Shown here piece after piece: positions 24,430 through 33,273 of a DNA stretch of 64,000 nt (positions within the stretch are counted from its first letter, which is position 1; the number at the start of each line of letters is the position of its first letter). Source of the DNA: Pelagihabitans sp963710535 (lineage in GTDB: Bacteria; Bacteroidota; Bacteroidia; Flavobacteriales; Flavobacteriaceae); NCBI GenBank assembly GCA_963710535.1, contig CAVQAW010000003.1, positions 496,001-560,000 of the forward strand, in the 5' to 3' direction. The position numbers and the translations under genes were made by a program. The notes beneath the pieces are model-generated. The model was not told the origin of the DNA and searched no databases. It was given only the letters and a program-made list of their open reading frames with translations.

Positions 24430-24450
24430 ATACTCCGAAAGATTTGTGGT

Positions 24451-25215
24451 TTACAGGTCGATATCAAGGCCAATGGGGCAATGGTCAGACCCTAGGATAT
24501 CCGAATAAATGGGGACCCTTTTCACCTTATCGATCAAGGTCTTGCTGACCAAAAAATAGTCGAGTCGCCATCCCGTATTGCGTTCCCTGGCCTTGAACCG
24601 ATAACTCCAATAGGTATAGGCCACTTCCTGCGGGTGAAGATGCCGAAAGGTATCGATGAACCCCGCCTCCAAAAAATTATCCATGCCATCGATTTCGATT
24701 TGGGTATACCCTGCCGTTTTGTTGTAATTGGCCTTGTCGTTCTTGAGGTCGATGGGCCTGTGCGCCACGTTAAAATCCCCGCAAACGATCAGGGGTTTGG
24801 TTCGCTCCAGTTGTTTCAAATACTTCAAAAAGTCGGAATCCCATTGCTTGCGGTAATCCAATCGGTCTAATTGTTGTCCCGAATTGGGAACATATACATT
24901 GACCAAATAGAAACCCGGATATTCGGCACATTGTACCCTGCCTTCCTCGTCATGTGCCGCGATGCCCATATCTTCGGAGATGTTCAAGGGCTTGTCCTTA
25001 CTCAACAAAGCGGTTCCGGAATAGCCCTTCTTGTCGGCCGAATTGCATTGTAAATGGTACGGTTTCAACGGGGCAAGGGCTTCCTCTGCCTCCTCTACCT
25101 GCGCCTTGGTTTCCTGTAGGCAAAGGATGTCGGGATTCATGGTTTTGATGGCCTTAAAAAAATCCTTTTTCGCTGCAGCCCTTATACCGTTAACGTTCCA
25201 TGAGACTAATCGCAT
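24451..25215 (-). CDS. xth: Exodeoxyribonuclease III (AP endonuclease)
   Basis: The protein has 254 residues and the whole exonuclease-endonuclease-phosphatase fold of ExoIII: start MRLVSWNVNGIRAA, metal ligand in LCLQETKA, VCGDFNVAH, and the C-terminal GSDHCPIGL with the catalytic His. It repairs abasic DNA sites. It looks like a single-gene unit and no regulon operator is visible upstream. It is tail to tail with the 24022 gene. Confidence 0.95.
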   Translation of the reverse strand: MRLVSWNVNGIRAAAKKDFFKAIKTMNPDILCLQETKAQVEEAEEALAPLKPYHLQCNSADKKGYSGTALLSKDKPLNISEDMGIAAHDEEGRVQCAEYPGFYLVNVYVPNSGQQLDRLDYRKQWDSDFLKYLKQLERTKPLIVCGDFNVAHRPIDLKNDKANYNKTAGYTQIEIDGMDNFLEAGFIDTFRHLHPQEVAYTYWSYRFKARERNTGWRLDYFLVSKTLIDKVKRVPIYSDILGSDHCPIGLDIDL

Positions 25216-25279
25216 CTTTTTTTTAATATGATTAAAGATAAGGCTATCACCTCAATTGACAAATCTGGAAAAATTGCCA

Positions 25280-26551
25280 TCAGTGTAGGATGAAGATAAA
25301 TAAAATTCCAATCAGAAGCACGCTCCCAAAGGCAAGGCCAACCATTTTGCCGGTCGTCCTTGACCCTTTAAAAAGGGTAATGCCCAATTTCACCAACATA
25401 TTGCTCAAAGTGGCGGCCAGAATTACATTGGCCGCAAGCCCTAACTTCTCCCCCTCAAGGGAAAATTTGGCCATGCTGATCGTGATGGCATCGGTATCGG
25501 CCAAGCCCGCGATCAGGGCGGAATAATAGAGTCCGCTTTCGCCAAAGAACCGATTGGCATAAAAGACGGCATAGGAAATCACCACGAAGAGGAGCCCAAA
25601 TCCGATGGCATTTACAATATTGAGTGGGTTGCCCAACTTGATTTCCGTATTCATGCTGCTGCTGTCCTTTTTGATCAGTGTTAGGGCAACAATCAGACAG
25701 ATCATGCCTAGGATTCCAAATGGCAATACGAGGTACCATAATATCTTGACGTTGAAAATGTAGGCCAAAAAGGCCAATCTTGGAAACATGATGGCCGAGG
25801 CGATGCTGATGCCCGCGGCATACTTTGAGGATAGTTCAGGGGATTCCCTGCTTCTTGTGGCATAACTCCAACTCACCGCGGTACTTGAGATAAGACCGCC
25901 CAAAACCGCCGTGAACAAGATGCCCCTTTTGGGGCCTACAAATTTTACCAAAAAATAACCTATAAAATTCAACAAGGATACGATGACGATGATCGAGCCT
26001 ATTTCGAATGGGTTCAACAGCTTCTCCGGACCATAATTGTTGTTGGGTAGAAATGGTAAAATAAGAAGGGCAATGATCGAAAATTTGATGAATGCAAAAA
26101 GTTCTTCTGAGGTAATATTGCTGATCACCGATCGAAAGCTGGCCTTCATTGAAAGCAAGGTGACGATAATGACCGCCGTGGCTACCGCATCCCTGTAATT
26201 TTCCGCAGAGACCATCAGGCCCAGAATAAAAGTGGCGATCAAAGCCAAATTGGTGGTTAGTCCCTTTGAACCTTCGGTTTGTGCCCTCGACAATTGATAA
26301 ATTCCCATGATCAAGATAAAGGCGCCCAAACCCATGATCGATATCCATGGGGTAAAGTATTCCCTGAGACTGCCGACAGAAAAACCGATGATGGTCACAA
26401 TGGGGAAGGTACGGATACCCGCAACACTCTGTTCTTGTTTGAGCTTGTCGTATTCCCTTTCCAAGCCCAAAATTAGACCAATGCCCGTACTGATCAAAAC
26501 CCCAAGGATGTAGGAGTCGATCACTGGGCTGATATCCTCATGGATCTGCAT
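25280..26551 (-). CDS. MgtC/SapB family membrane protein with DUF4010 domain
   Basis: The 423-residue protein has an N-terminal MgtC-like block (GIGLILGLEREY, AGIRTFPIVTI, about residues 15-140) and a C-terminal DUF4010 block with the signature AVLGGLISSTAVSWSYA and GLADTDAITISMA. It has about 11 transmembrane helices. MgtC-type proteins are linked to Mg2+ homeostasis and control of membrane energy in other bacteria, and the substrate here is unknown. It lies 82 bp behind the 26634 gene on the same strand and is probably co-transcribed from the 27090 operator. Confidence 0.82.
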   Translation of the reverse strand: MQIHEDISPVIDSYILGVLISTGIGLILGLEREYDKLKQEQSVAGIRTFPIVTIIGFSVGSLREYFTPWISIMGLGAFILIMGIYQLSRAQTEGSKGLTTNLALIATFILGLMVSAENYRDAVATAVIIVTLLSMKASFRSVISNITSEELFAFIKFSIIALLILPFLPNNNYGPEKLLNPFEIGSIIVIVSLLNFIGYFLVKFVGPKRGILFTAVLGGLISSTAVSWSYATRSRESPELSSKYAAGISIASAIMFPRLAFLAYIFNVKILWYLVLPFGILGMICLIVALTLIKKDSSSMNTEIKLGNPLNIVNAIGFGLLFVVISYAVFYANRFFGESGLYYSALIAGLADTDAITISMAKFSLEGEKLGLAANVILAATLSNMLVKLGITLFKGSRTTGKMVGLAFGSVLLIGILFIFILH

Positions 26552-26633
26552 TCAATTTGGTGTTGGGTTATCTCGTGATTTCCCATGTAAAGTACAATTT
26601 ATTGCCCGAAACGGAAATGGTTACGGAAATGAA

Positions 26634-27020
26634 CTACATGTACTTGGTAAGGAACTTGAAGAATTGTTTTTTTAGATCGGCATAAATCTGCCGTTGGGCT
26701 TCCATACAATTCCGGAATTCGAGGTGTTTCTTGAACCATTGCGTATCCATCACCTCCACCCCCGTTTTACTTTGGGCGGCGATACGGGTCTCATGTTTTT
26801 CAATGGTTTCGAGCAAATCGTCGATGACCCCGCCATGGAGGATAAATTCGTTCTGAAAATGCTCCAACTGTTTCAAGACCTCTTGCTTGGTCCATCGGGA
26901 GACCAATTCGCTCAAGCGGATATTGAATGTTTTGAGCTCATCCTTCCAGAAATAGAGTTCCCCTTTCCATTGTTCATGTTCAAAATGCAGATTCGAATTA
27001 TAAATGACTTGGGTTTCCAT
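26634..27020 (-). CDS. Small helical-bundle protein, paralogue of the 24022 gene
   Basis: The 128-residue product is predicted helical, with W-K-E-L-F-W-K-D-E at the start of helix 1 (EQWKGELYFWKDEL), a central HGGVIDDLLETIEKHE helix and a C-terminal KKQFFKFLTKYM. The pattern matches the 24022 product, though identity is low. The ATG at 27020 is chosen because the minus-strand promoter at 27059-27066 would cut off the longer reading (to 27086). No known function. It is probably regulated with the lipoprotein genes on the other side of the shared operator. Confidence 0.6.
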   Translation of the reverse strand: METQVIYNSNLHFEHEQWKGELYFWKDELKTFNIRLSELVSRWTKQEVLKQLEHFQNEFILHGGVIDDLLETIEKHETRIAAQSKTGVEVMDTQWFKKHLEFRNCMEAQRQIYADLKKQFFKFLTKYM

Positions 27021-27058
27021 ACTATTTTTTTTAAATAATTTCAATTGATGCAGTACCC

Positions 27059-27132
27059 CAAAATTATTATAAATAAACCGCCACAAAAATGATTTAGATC
27101 ATTTCAAAACCAATTGCCGACCCCTTATTTTG
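27059..27132. promoter_or_regulatory. Divergent TGAY-type operator with two -7 boxes
   Basis: The core TGATTTAGATCA at 27090-27101 is a fully symmetric half-site pair. The plus box TTATTTTG (27125-27132) starts 35 bp from core start. The minus box TAATTTTG (27059-27066) ends 35 bp from core end. It serves the 27151 lipoprotein operon and the 26634 operon. Confidence 0.72.
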
Positions 27133-27150
27133 TGTTCGAACCGATAAAAT

Positions 27151-27558
27151 ATGTCGACCATGAAAAACAAAACTTCGTTAAGGAGCTTCATATCGTTCTT
27201 ACCCTATTTATTGCTTTTGTTTTTAGTGGGTTGCGGGCCCGTTATCATCTCATCACGTCCCAGCCATCCCCCTCCGCCATGGTTCTATCCCCATCGGTTG
27301 GAAGTGGTCCGCTATATCTATTTTCCGGAACTGAGCATCTACTACGACCTTTCGGCCCGAACCTATCTGTATTTGGATGGAGGTGTATGGGTGCGGCGAA
27401 ACGAGCTGCCGCCCAGGTACCGGAATTTCGACCTCAGGCGCAGCAGATATACCCGGATAAGGGATTATCAAGACGATAATATCCAACGGTACCACGAAGA
27501 AAACAATGCCAACCGTGGAAGGAGCAACAGAACCGTAAGCCCAAGAAGGAGTGGATGA
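27151..27558 (+). CDS. Lipoprotein of unknown function, Arg/Tyr/Pro-rich
   Basis: The product has 135 residues with a lipoprotein signal (LLLLFLVGC, Cys about 28). The mature part is rich in Pro, Arg and Tyr: a RYIYFPELSIYYDLSARTYLYL segment, then GVWVRRNELPPRYR, then a disordered, basic, Asn-rich tail. The YYD...YLYLDGGVW pattern occurs in small flavobacterial lipoproteins of unknown role. ATG 27160 is an alternative start. The gene is the first after the divergent operator at 27090 and lies 45 bp before another lipoprotein gene. Confidence 0.65.
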   Translation: MSTMKNKTSLRSFISFLPYLLLLFLVGCGPVIISSRPSHPPPPWFYPHRLEVVRYIYFPELSIYYDLSARTYLYLDGGVWVRRNELPPRYRNFDLRRSRYTRIRDYQDDNIQRYHEENNANRGRSNRTVSPRRSG

Positions 27559-27603
27559 CGGCCTATTATTGTAATTTATGTTTAATCTTTAAAATCTTGA
27601 ATC

Positions 27604-28083
27604 ATGAAAAAAGGAATTGCAGTGTTGCTGTTATTGCTTTTTACAGGTTGTAAAGGGCAAGAAAAAGACCAAACTGACAAAAAAAACCAGGAAAGGATAG
27701 AAACCGCGGATATGCCCAAAGGCCAATGGGAGGTGCAAAAAGAATACGATGAATTGGGCAACCTGATCAAATACGATTCGATCTATTCCTATGCCTATTC
27801 GAATATGGAGGGCGATTCGCTACGGGTGAACCTCGACAGCATCATGGATTCGTTCAGAGGCTATTTCAAGGGCAGGGACCCTTTTTCCCGGAGAGATCGA
27901 TTTTCCTATTTCCCCCATCCCGATTCCCTGTTCATGAACGATTTTTTTTCGAACGACTACTTCTTTAGGAGTTGGGAACGCCAACAATCGGAAATGGAGG
28001 ACATGATGAAACGAATGGATTCGATGCGGAACGCCTTTATGCAACAACGCCATCCGGGCTTGATGGAGTCCAAAAAAAATTGA
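27604..28083 (+). CDS. Lipoprotein of unknown function
   Basis: This 159-residue product has a textbook lipobox (LLFTGC, Cys16). The mature protein is acidic and helical, with a DELGNLIKYDSIYSYAYSN strand motif and a C-terminal RQQSEMEDMMKRMDSM coiled segment rich in Met. No family recognised. It is co-transcribed with the preceding lipoprotein gene. A long inverted repeat (28135-28189) terminates this unit and overlaps the end of ackA on the other strand. Confidence 0.62.
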   Translation: MKKGIAVLLLLLFTGCKGQEKDQTDKKNQERIETADMPKGQWEVQKEYDELGNLIKYDSIYSYAYSNMEGDSLRVNLDSIMDSFRGYFKGRDPFSRRDRFSYFPHPDSLFMNDFFSNDYFFRSWERQQSEMEDMMKRMDSMRNAFMQQRHPGLMESKKN

Positions 28084-28134
28084 TCCGGCAGCGATCCTTT
28101 ATCGCATATCGGTACATTGGCAGATTGCTACAAG

Positions 28135-28189
28135 CAGGCCTTTCAAAAACTGCGAAATCGATCAGGAAAGCAGTTGAAAGGCCTGTTTT
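28135..28189. terminator. Long inverted repeat between the lipoprotein operon and ackA
   Basis: CAGGCCTTTCAA (28135-28146) and TTGAAAGGCCTG (28174-28185) are perfect 12-bp arms, followed on the plus strand by TTTT. The right arm lies inside the 3' end of ackA. It probably ends the plus-strand lipoprotein operon. Confidence 0.65.
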
Positions 28190-29346
28190 GCGATTTCGAG
28201 TTCCTCTTTGGTCGGAATCACCAAAACCTTCACCTTGGAATCGTTTGATTGGATCTCGCGAAGCGATTTCGATGGCGAGTTGTTCGCGACAGGGTCCAGA
28301 GCAATGCCTAGAACCTCCATCTCGGAACAGACCAATTTTCTCATCTTGCCCGAGTTTTCCCCTATCCCTGCCGTAAAAACGATCGCATCCAGTCCGTTCA
28401 TGACCGCCGCATATGCGCCGATATACTTTTTGATCCTATAGGCATTCATTTCCAGCGCCAAAATGCAATCGGCATCCCCGTTTTCGGCCCTCGATTCAAT
28501 ATCCCTGAGATCACCATGGCCCGTAAGTCCGAACATCCCACTTTCCTTGGTAAGGATTCGGTTCACCTCTTCGAGCGAATATCCCAATCCTTCTACCAAA
28601 TAAAAAATAATGGAATGGTCGATGTCCCCACTCCTGGAACCCATGATCAGGCCGTTCGAGGGGGCAAAGCCAAGGCTGTGCGCAACACTTTTTCCCTTGT
28701 TGACTGCTGTTATACTGCATCCGTTGCCCAAATGAACGGTAATCATCCTGGCTTTAGGGTCTTTCAAATGGGCCATGGCCCGTTCCGACACATATTTGTG
28801 GCTGGTGCCGTGAAAGCCATAGGCCTGAATGCCATGATGGGTATAAAAAACATTCGGTATCGCATATTTCCTGGCTTTCACCGGCATGGTCTGGTGAAAC
28901 GCAGTGTCAAAGACCGCTACTTGTTTAGCCGATGGAAAAACCTGTTCTGCCATGAGAATACCTTCCAAATTATGGGGATTGTGCAAGGGTGCCAAGGGAG
29001 AAAATTCCCGGATTTGGTCCTTTACTTCCTGGTCGATCAAAGTGGTCTTGGAATAACGGTTCCCACCATGGACCACCCTATGCCCTACCACGTCGATTTC
29101 CCGTGTATCCGAGATGACCCCGAATTCTTTATCCTGCAGGTAGCCCGTGATTTTCTCCAAGGCATTTTTGTGCGTCAAAATCGCCTCGGTATTCTCCAGA
29201 AACACTTCGCCCTTGCGGTATTTTAAAATGGCGTTGTTACTCCCGATACGTTCTACGGTACCTTCGCAGTGTAATTTTTCGGAAGGCATGTCCAACAATT
29301 GGTATTTTATCGAGGAACTGCCGGCATTGATGACCAATATTTTCAT
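28162..29346 (-). CDS. ackA: Acetate kinase
   Basis: The full-length protein (394 residues) has the acetokinase signatures MKILVINAGSSSIKY at the N-terminus, VGHRVVHGG, HLGNGCSI and GLTGHGDLRDI, and FTAGIGENS. It transfers phosphate between acetyl phosphate and ADP, making ATP from acetyl-CoA together with Pta, the main substrate-level ATP step when respiration is limited. It follows pta by 12 bp and is co-transcribed with it. Confidence 0.97.
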   Translation of the reverse strand: MKILVINAGSSSIKYQLLDMPSEKLHCEGTVERIGSNNAILKYRKGEVFLENTEAILTHKNALEKITGYLQDKEFGVISDTREIDVVGHRVVHGGNRYSKTTLIDQEVKDQIREFSPLAPLHNPHNLEGILMAEQVFPSAKQVAVFDTAFHQTMPVKARKYAIPNVFYTHHGIQAYGFHGTSHKYVSERAMAHLKDPKARMITVHLGNGCSITAVNKGKSVAHSLGFAPSNGLIMGSRSGDIDHSIIFYLVEGLGYSLEEVNRILTKESGMFGLTGHGDLRDIESRAENGDADCILALEMNAYRIKKYIGAYAAVMNGLDAIVFTAGIGENSGKMRKLVCSEMEVLGIALDPVANNSPSKSLREIQSNDSKVKVLVIPTKEELEIAKQAFQLLS

Positions 29347-29358
29347 TCCCTTTTCCTT

Positions 29359-31449
29359 TTAAATTCCTTGGGCCTGAAGGGCCGTTATCACCACCGTATT
29401 AAAGATATCGTCAACGGTACAGCCACGGCTCAGGTCGTTCACGGGTTTATTCAAACCCTGTAACATGGGCCCAATGGCCAGGGCTCCCGTTTCCCGCTGT
29501 ACCGCCTTATAGGTGTTGTTGCCTGTATTGAGGTCGGGAAAGATGAAAACACTGGCCCTCCCGGCCACCTTTGAATGGGGCAATTTGCTTTTTGCCACTT
29601 CCAAATCAACCGCTGCATCGTATTGTATGGGACCTTCGATCAAAAGATCCGGCCTTTTCTCCCTGACCAGTTCGGTCGCCTTGCGCACCCGCTCCACATC
29701 CTGCCCTTCCCCAGAACTACCGGAAGAGTAGGACAGCATCGCAATGCGCGGTTCTATACCGAAAGCGCTGCTGGTATTGGCCGACGATATGGCAATTTCG
29801 GCCAATTGTTCGGCCGTGGGGTTCGGATTGATGGCGCAGTCGCCAAAAATGGTCACCCGATTCTCGAGGCACATGAAGAAAACCGAAGACACCACCGATA
29901 CCCCCGGCACCGTTTTAACGAATTGCAGGGCGGGTCTTATGGTATGTTGGGTGGTATGTACGGCCCCCGAAACCATGCCATCGGCATCACCCTTATACAC
30001 CATCATGGTGCCATAGTAGGAGACATCGGCCATCAAATCGCGGGCCATGGCCAAGTTTACGTTTTTTTGTTTGCGCAGTTCATATAGGGTTTGGGCATAA
30101 TCCTCAAAATTGGGAGCGGCAGTGGGATCTATGATGCCTATCTTGTCCATATCGAGGCCCAGGTCGAGCTGGGCTATTTTGGCCTTGATTTCGTCCGCAT
30201 TGCCCAAAAGGGTGATATCGACCGCGTTGGCATCGATCAGTCGTTTGGCGGCCAAAAGGATACGTTCATCAAGGCCTTCGGGCAGCACGATATGTTTTTT
30301 GTTCGACTTGGCCTTTTTGAGGAGGTTGTATTGAAACATACGCGGGGTGATCCCTTCGGCCTTGAACGTGATCAACCGTTCGGCCAGGGCCTCTACGGGC
30401 ACATATTTCTCGAATTCTTCAATGGAAATAATTATTTTTTGGGTGTTCCCAGGATAGATTTTTGGCCTGATGGCGCCGATTTCATTGGTGATTGAAAAGG
30501 TACCCCCTTGTACCGAAACAATGGGCACGACTTCCGAAAGGCCTTCGATGAGTTTGATGATCGAGTCTTCGGGAAGCAGGCCACCGGTGAGCACGATGCC
30601 CGAAATATTCGGATAATTGCTGGAAATATTGGCCTGTAGCGCCCCTAAGATCAGATCGGCCCTATCGCCAGGGGTAATGACCAGACTTTCCTCCTTCAGG
30701 TGGGTCAGATAGTTGCGCAATTGCATGGCCCCTACGCTATAGGCCCCGGCCTGATTGTTGATGAATGCTTCCCCGAAAAGGATCTTCCCATTCAGTTTTT
30801 CCACGATTTCTTTCACCGTGGGGTTGGCCAAGATGGGGTTCATGGGAATGGCGCCCACTAAAATGTGTTTGGGCAATCGTTTTTGAAGTGCCTTTTTCAC
30901 GAGGGCAATATTCTGGTATTGCACTTTATTGGCAACGGTCATCAAAACCTCAACCCCTTTTTCCTTAAAGGAATCATAGGCCATATATAGGTTGCCGACC
31001 AGTTCCTCAAGGCTCTTCCCTACCCCACTGCTCAGAATGATGGTCGGGATGCCCAGATTTTGGGCAACCAACACATTGATGTCCCATTCAATGATGGCGC
31101 CTTCCCCTGAAAAATCGGTTCCCTCCACCAACATAAAATCGAACCGATCCTCGATGCGCTTATACTTTTCAATGATCGTACTGATGATCTCATCGTCTTC
31201 GTCCTTGTTTTTTTTCTGTACCACTTCGCTACGGGTAAAGGCGTAGGCATCGTCGTGCTTTAACTGTAGATCGAAATATTGGATCAGGGTTTGGATATGG
31301 TTGTCGAAACCATTGGGGTTGTCATCTATGATGGGCCGGAAATAGCCTACTTTGGCCGCTTTTCCCAAAAGGGTCTGCATCAGGCCCAGGGAAATGATCG
31401 ATTTGCCGCTATGGGGTTCCGTAGTGGCGATATAAATGGCTTTGCTCAT
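29359..31449 (-). CDS. pta: Phosphate acetyltransferase (long form with DRTGG domain)
   Basis: The product has about 696 residues: N-terminal P-loop-like AAA_26 domain (ATTEPHSGKS), central DRTGG domain (about 215-330), and C-terminal PTA_PTB catalytic domain (about 375-690, with the SYSSGSSGEG and GPMLQGLNKPVNDLSRG motifs). It converts acetyl-CoA and phosphate to acetyl phosphate for AckA. ATG 31449 is preferred because MSKAIYIATTEPHSGKS aligns with family starts, although the frame is open to 31524. No clear promoter lies immediately upstream. The nearest regulon promoters, at 32003 and 32286, point towards it across two terminator-like hairpins. Confidence 0.95.
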   Translation of the reverse strand: MSKAIYIATTEPHSGKSIISLGLMQTLLGKAAKVGYFRPIIDDNPNGFDNHIQTLIQYFDLQLKHDDAYAFTRSEVVQKKNKDEDDEIISTIIEKYKRIEDRFDFMLVEGTDFSGEGAIIEWDINVLVAQNLGIPTIILSSGVGKSLEELVGNLYMAYDSFKEKGVEVLMTVANKVQYQNIALVKKALQKRLPKHILVGAIPMNPILANPTVKEIVEKLNGKILFGEAFINNQAGAYSVGAMQLRNYLTHLKEESLVITPGDRADLILGALQANISSNYPNISGIVLTGGLLPEDSIIKLIEGLSEVVPIVSVQGGTFSITNEIGAIRPKIYPGNTQKIIISIEEFEKYVPVEALAERLITFKAEGITPRMFQYNLLKKAKSNKKHIVLPEGLDERILLAAKRLIDANAVDITLLGNADEIKAKIAQLDLGLDMDKIGIIDPTAAPNFEDYAQTLYELRKQKNVNLAMARDLMADVSYYGTMMVYKGDADGMVSGAVHTTQHTIRPALQFVKTVPGVSVVSSVFFMCLENRVTIFGDCAINPNPTAEQLAEIAISSANTSSAFGIEPRIAMLSYSSGSSGEGQDVERVRKATELVREKRPDLLIEGPIQYDAAVDLEVAKSKLPHSKVAGRASVFIFPDLNTGNNTYKAVQRETGALAIGPMLQGLNKPVNDLSRGCTVDDIFNTVVITALQAQGI

Positions 31450-31599
31450 TATTGGCTGGTTGCTTTTAGTAGGGATAAAGTAGCGAAAAAAAAACGAGGC
31501 ATAAAAAGAAAAAACGTTAATCAAAGGTGTTCGCAGGTTTTCAAAAATTTAATGGCCCATGGCCTATCAAAACCGGAACATGAAGGTATTTAAACGAAA

Positions 31600-31621
31600 A
31601 CAGGAGGCCGAAGCCTCCTGT
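31600..31621 (-). terminator. UUCG-loop hairpin upstream of pta
   Basis: Read on the minus strand, ACAGGAGGC-TTCG-GCCTCCTGT has a perfect 9-bp stem with a UUCG tetraloop, followed by TTTTCGTTT. This is a strong intrinsic terminator pointing toward pta. Confidence 0.75.
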
Positions 31622-31775
31622 TTCCTATGAAGAGATAAAATTTGTGCCTACGTTCAATGTATCCTTTAAATCACTCTATCACTAAAATGACCTAAAAAGA
31701 GCATCTTGGCAAGAACGCATCGCCCCCTTCAAGATGGCCTCTGCTGCCTCTCGGAAGCAACGACCTATATTATTT

Positions 31776-31998
31776 AGAAAAAGAAACCGGGACACCGAAA
31801 TATCCCGGTTTCAGAGAGGGTACTACATTTACTACAGGACCACTTACAACGACCTTCAACCCGACCTATCGCTAAGTCTGCTTGTTGGCCGAAAGGTGTA
31901 AGCAATATTTCTAATACCTCCTCGGGCCCCGATCGTATCGCTACGTCCTAAGGCTTTTCCTTACTTTATTTTTTCAAAGAACAGAAATTCATTTTGGT
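31776..31998 (-). ncRNA. Candidate small RNA driven by the operator at 32034
   Basis: Predicted start near 31998 (47 bp past the operator edge). It ends at the hairpin AAACCGGGATA...GTCCCGGTTT (31784-31811) followed by CTTTTTCT. The product would be about 215 nt with no convincing ORF. The boundaries are inferred from promoter geometry and the terminator only. Confidence 0.45.
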
Positions 31999-32002
31999 AC
32001 AG

Positions 32003-32045
32003 CGAATATATTTCAACCAGACCGGGAGGAAAATGACCTAAGTCA
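32003..32045 (-). promoter_or_regulatory. TGAY-type operator and -7 box, minus-directed
   Basis: The core TGACCTAAGTCA (32034-32045) lies 35 bp from the box TATATTCG (32003-32010, minus strand), the same box sequence as at 2267. It points toward pta. Confidence 0.62.
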
Positions 32046-32285
32046 GTTTGATGATCTATTTCTTTTTTTTTAAGAGACCGGGACCTAAGCGGCCCCGGCT
32101 TCCCAAAAGCTATCAATTGTGCCGATGGCCTACCCGTCCTGATTCGTATACACCCTGAAGTGGGCCAACACAAATAATTAGGGTTCGCAAAAGCAACATT
32201 GATACCTTGTCTTATGATGGGTTGCGTGTTCCCCCAAACCGAAACCCATTCTCTCAAAGCGCAACATTAACTTGTAATTGCAATG

Positions 32286-32328
32286 CTAAAATAAGTTACC
32301 TCTTGGGCTGACCAACTGATATAGATCA
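32286..32328 (-). promoter_or_regulatory. TGAY-type operator inside a 9-bp-arm palindrome, with -7 box
   Basis: The core TGATATAGATCA (32317-32328) lies inside a longer palindrome (32312-32333, arms CCAACTGAT and ATCAGTTGG). The minus box TATTTTAG (32286-32293) is 35 bp away. The hairpin also starts 8 bp after the pfkB stop codon, so it may double as that gene's 3' structure. Confidence 0.5.
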
Positions 32329-32340
32329 GTTGGCTTCGTT

Positions 32341-33273
32341 TTAACAAAATTTTATGGATTCCAACAGTCGGTCCACGTCGTTTTTTTGGCAGAGCTGTGC
32401 GCCAGGTTTCAAAGTGGCGGCCGAGCCGCAGGCCACACCATATCGCACCATATCCACAAAATCCTTTCCGGCCCTATGGGCCAAAACCATCCCCGCGACC
32501 ATACTGTCGCCCGCTCCGATCATGCTCTTTTGTGCCACTATTGGGGCCGATACATACACCAGGGTCTTGCTGGTGGCCAACAACGCCCCACGGGCTCCCA
32601 TTGAAACCACAAGTGCCTTACATCGATGGTCACCGATGAATTTTTGTGCCAAGCTTTCCAGTTCGGATTGGGCAATGGGACCCGCAGCGTATAGCTCGCT
32701 GAGTTCCCCGATGTTGGGTTTGAGCAAAAAAATCTCGGAACCGACCGCCCTTTTTAAGGCAGGCCCTTTGGTATCGAGCACCAATCTGGCCTTTTTCGAA
32801 CTTGCCAGTTCGGCCACCCTTACATAAAAATCGTCAGGAATACCTGCCGTCAATTTCCCGCTGGCAACAAGATAATCGCCCATCCCCAAATTTTCTTCTA
32901 TCAAATCCAAGGCTTTTTGCCATTCATTTTCGAAAACGGCGGGACCTGGGTCGCCAAAATGATAGGGCAATCGGGTAGCACGATCCAGTACGGTTGTATT
33001 TTCACGGGTCCATCCCGCGATCGCGACCGTTTTTTGCTCGATGCGTTTTGCCGTCATCAAATGTTTCAGGATGGTTCCACAGGGGCCACCCGCCAGATAA
33101 ATCGCCAAGCTGGTACCTCCCAAGTTTTGGATGGCCCTGGAGACGTTGATACCGCCACCCCCGGCATAAAAAACCGGGGCGCCGCAAGGCAGCTTTTGGC
33201 CCGGAACCAATCGGCTGACCGTGGTATTTTTATCCAAGACAGGATTTACGGTGAGGGTGATGATTTTATCCAT
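32341..33273 (-). CDS. PfkB-family sugar-phosphate kinase (6-phosphofructokinase/1-phosphofructokinase type)
   Basis: The 310-residue product begins MDKIITLTVNPVLDKNT, as in phosphofructokinase-2/FruK proteins. It has the GGGGINVSRA substrate loop and the C-terminal ATP-site signature MIGAGDSMVAGM with the catalytic Asp. It phosphorylates a sugar phosphate, most likely fructose 6-phosphate as in E. coli PfkB. Residues at 150-155 (LVASGKL) fit the family. ATG 33273 is fixed by family start and promoter, and the frame is open 50 codons upstream. PfkB is a classic member of DosR-type regulons. Confidence 0.88.
   Translation of the reverse strand: MDKIITLTVNPVLDKNTTVSRLVPGQKLPCGAPVFYAGGGGINVSRAIQNLGGTSLAIYLAGGPCGTILKHLMTAKRIEQKTVAIAGWTRENTTVLDRATRLPYHFGDPGPAVFENEWQKALDLIEENLGMGDYLVASGKLTAGIPDDFYVRVAELASSKKARLVLDTKGPALKRAVGSEIFLLKPNIGELSELYAAGPIAQSELESLAQKFIGDHRCKALVVSMGARGALLATSKTLVYVSAPIVAQKSMIGAGDSMVAGMVLAHRAGKDFVDMVRYGVACGSAATLKPGAQLCQKNDVDRLLESIKFC

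Larger units (their letters stand above)
31450..32340. other. 890-bp region without convincing genes: two regulon promoters and three hairpins upstream of pta
   Basis: No recognisable protein is encoded here. Two minus-directed TGAY-type promoters (32003-32045 and 32286-32328) are followed by GC-rich hairpins at about 32072-32102, 31784-31811 and 31600-31621. The last two are followed by U-rich tracts in the minus-strand RNA. A 98-codon minus ORF (31961-32257) begins 24 nt after the upper predicted start, but it has no protein-like pattern that I recognise. The region probably makes small RNAs or a long regulated leader for pta-ackA. Confidence 0.5.

Noticed and set aside
31961..32257. 98-codon minus ORF upstream of pta
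   Set aside because: It begins 24 nt after a predicted start but crosses another operator and has no recognisable domain or protein-like pattern. An RNA leader is more likely.
32312..32333. Palindrome near the pfkB stop as a simple terminator
   Set aside because: On the pfkB strand it has no U-tract, while its centre is a standard TGAY core with a -7 box at exactly 35 bp. I list it as an operator, though it could serve both roles.
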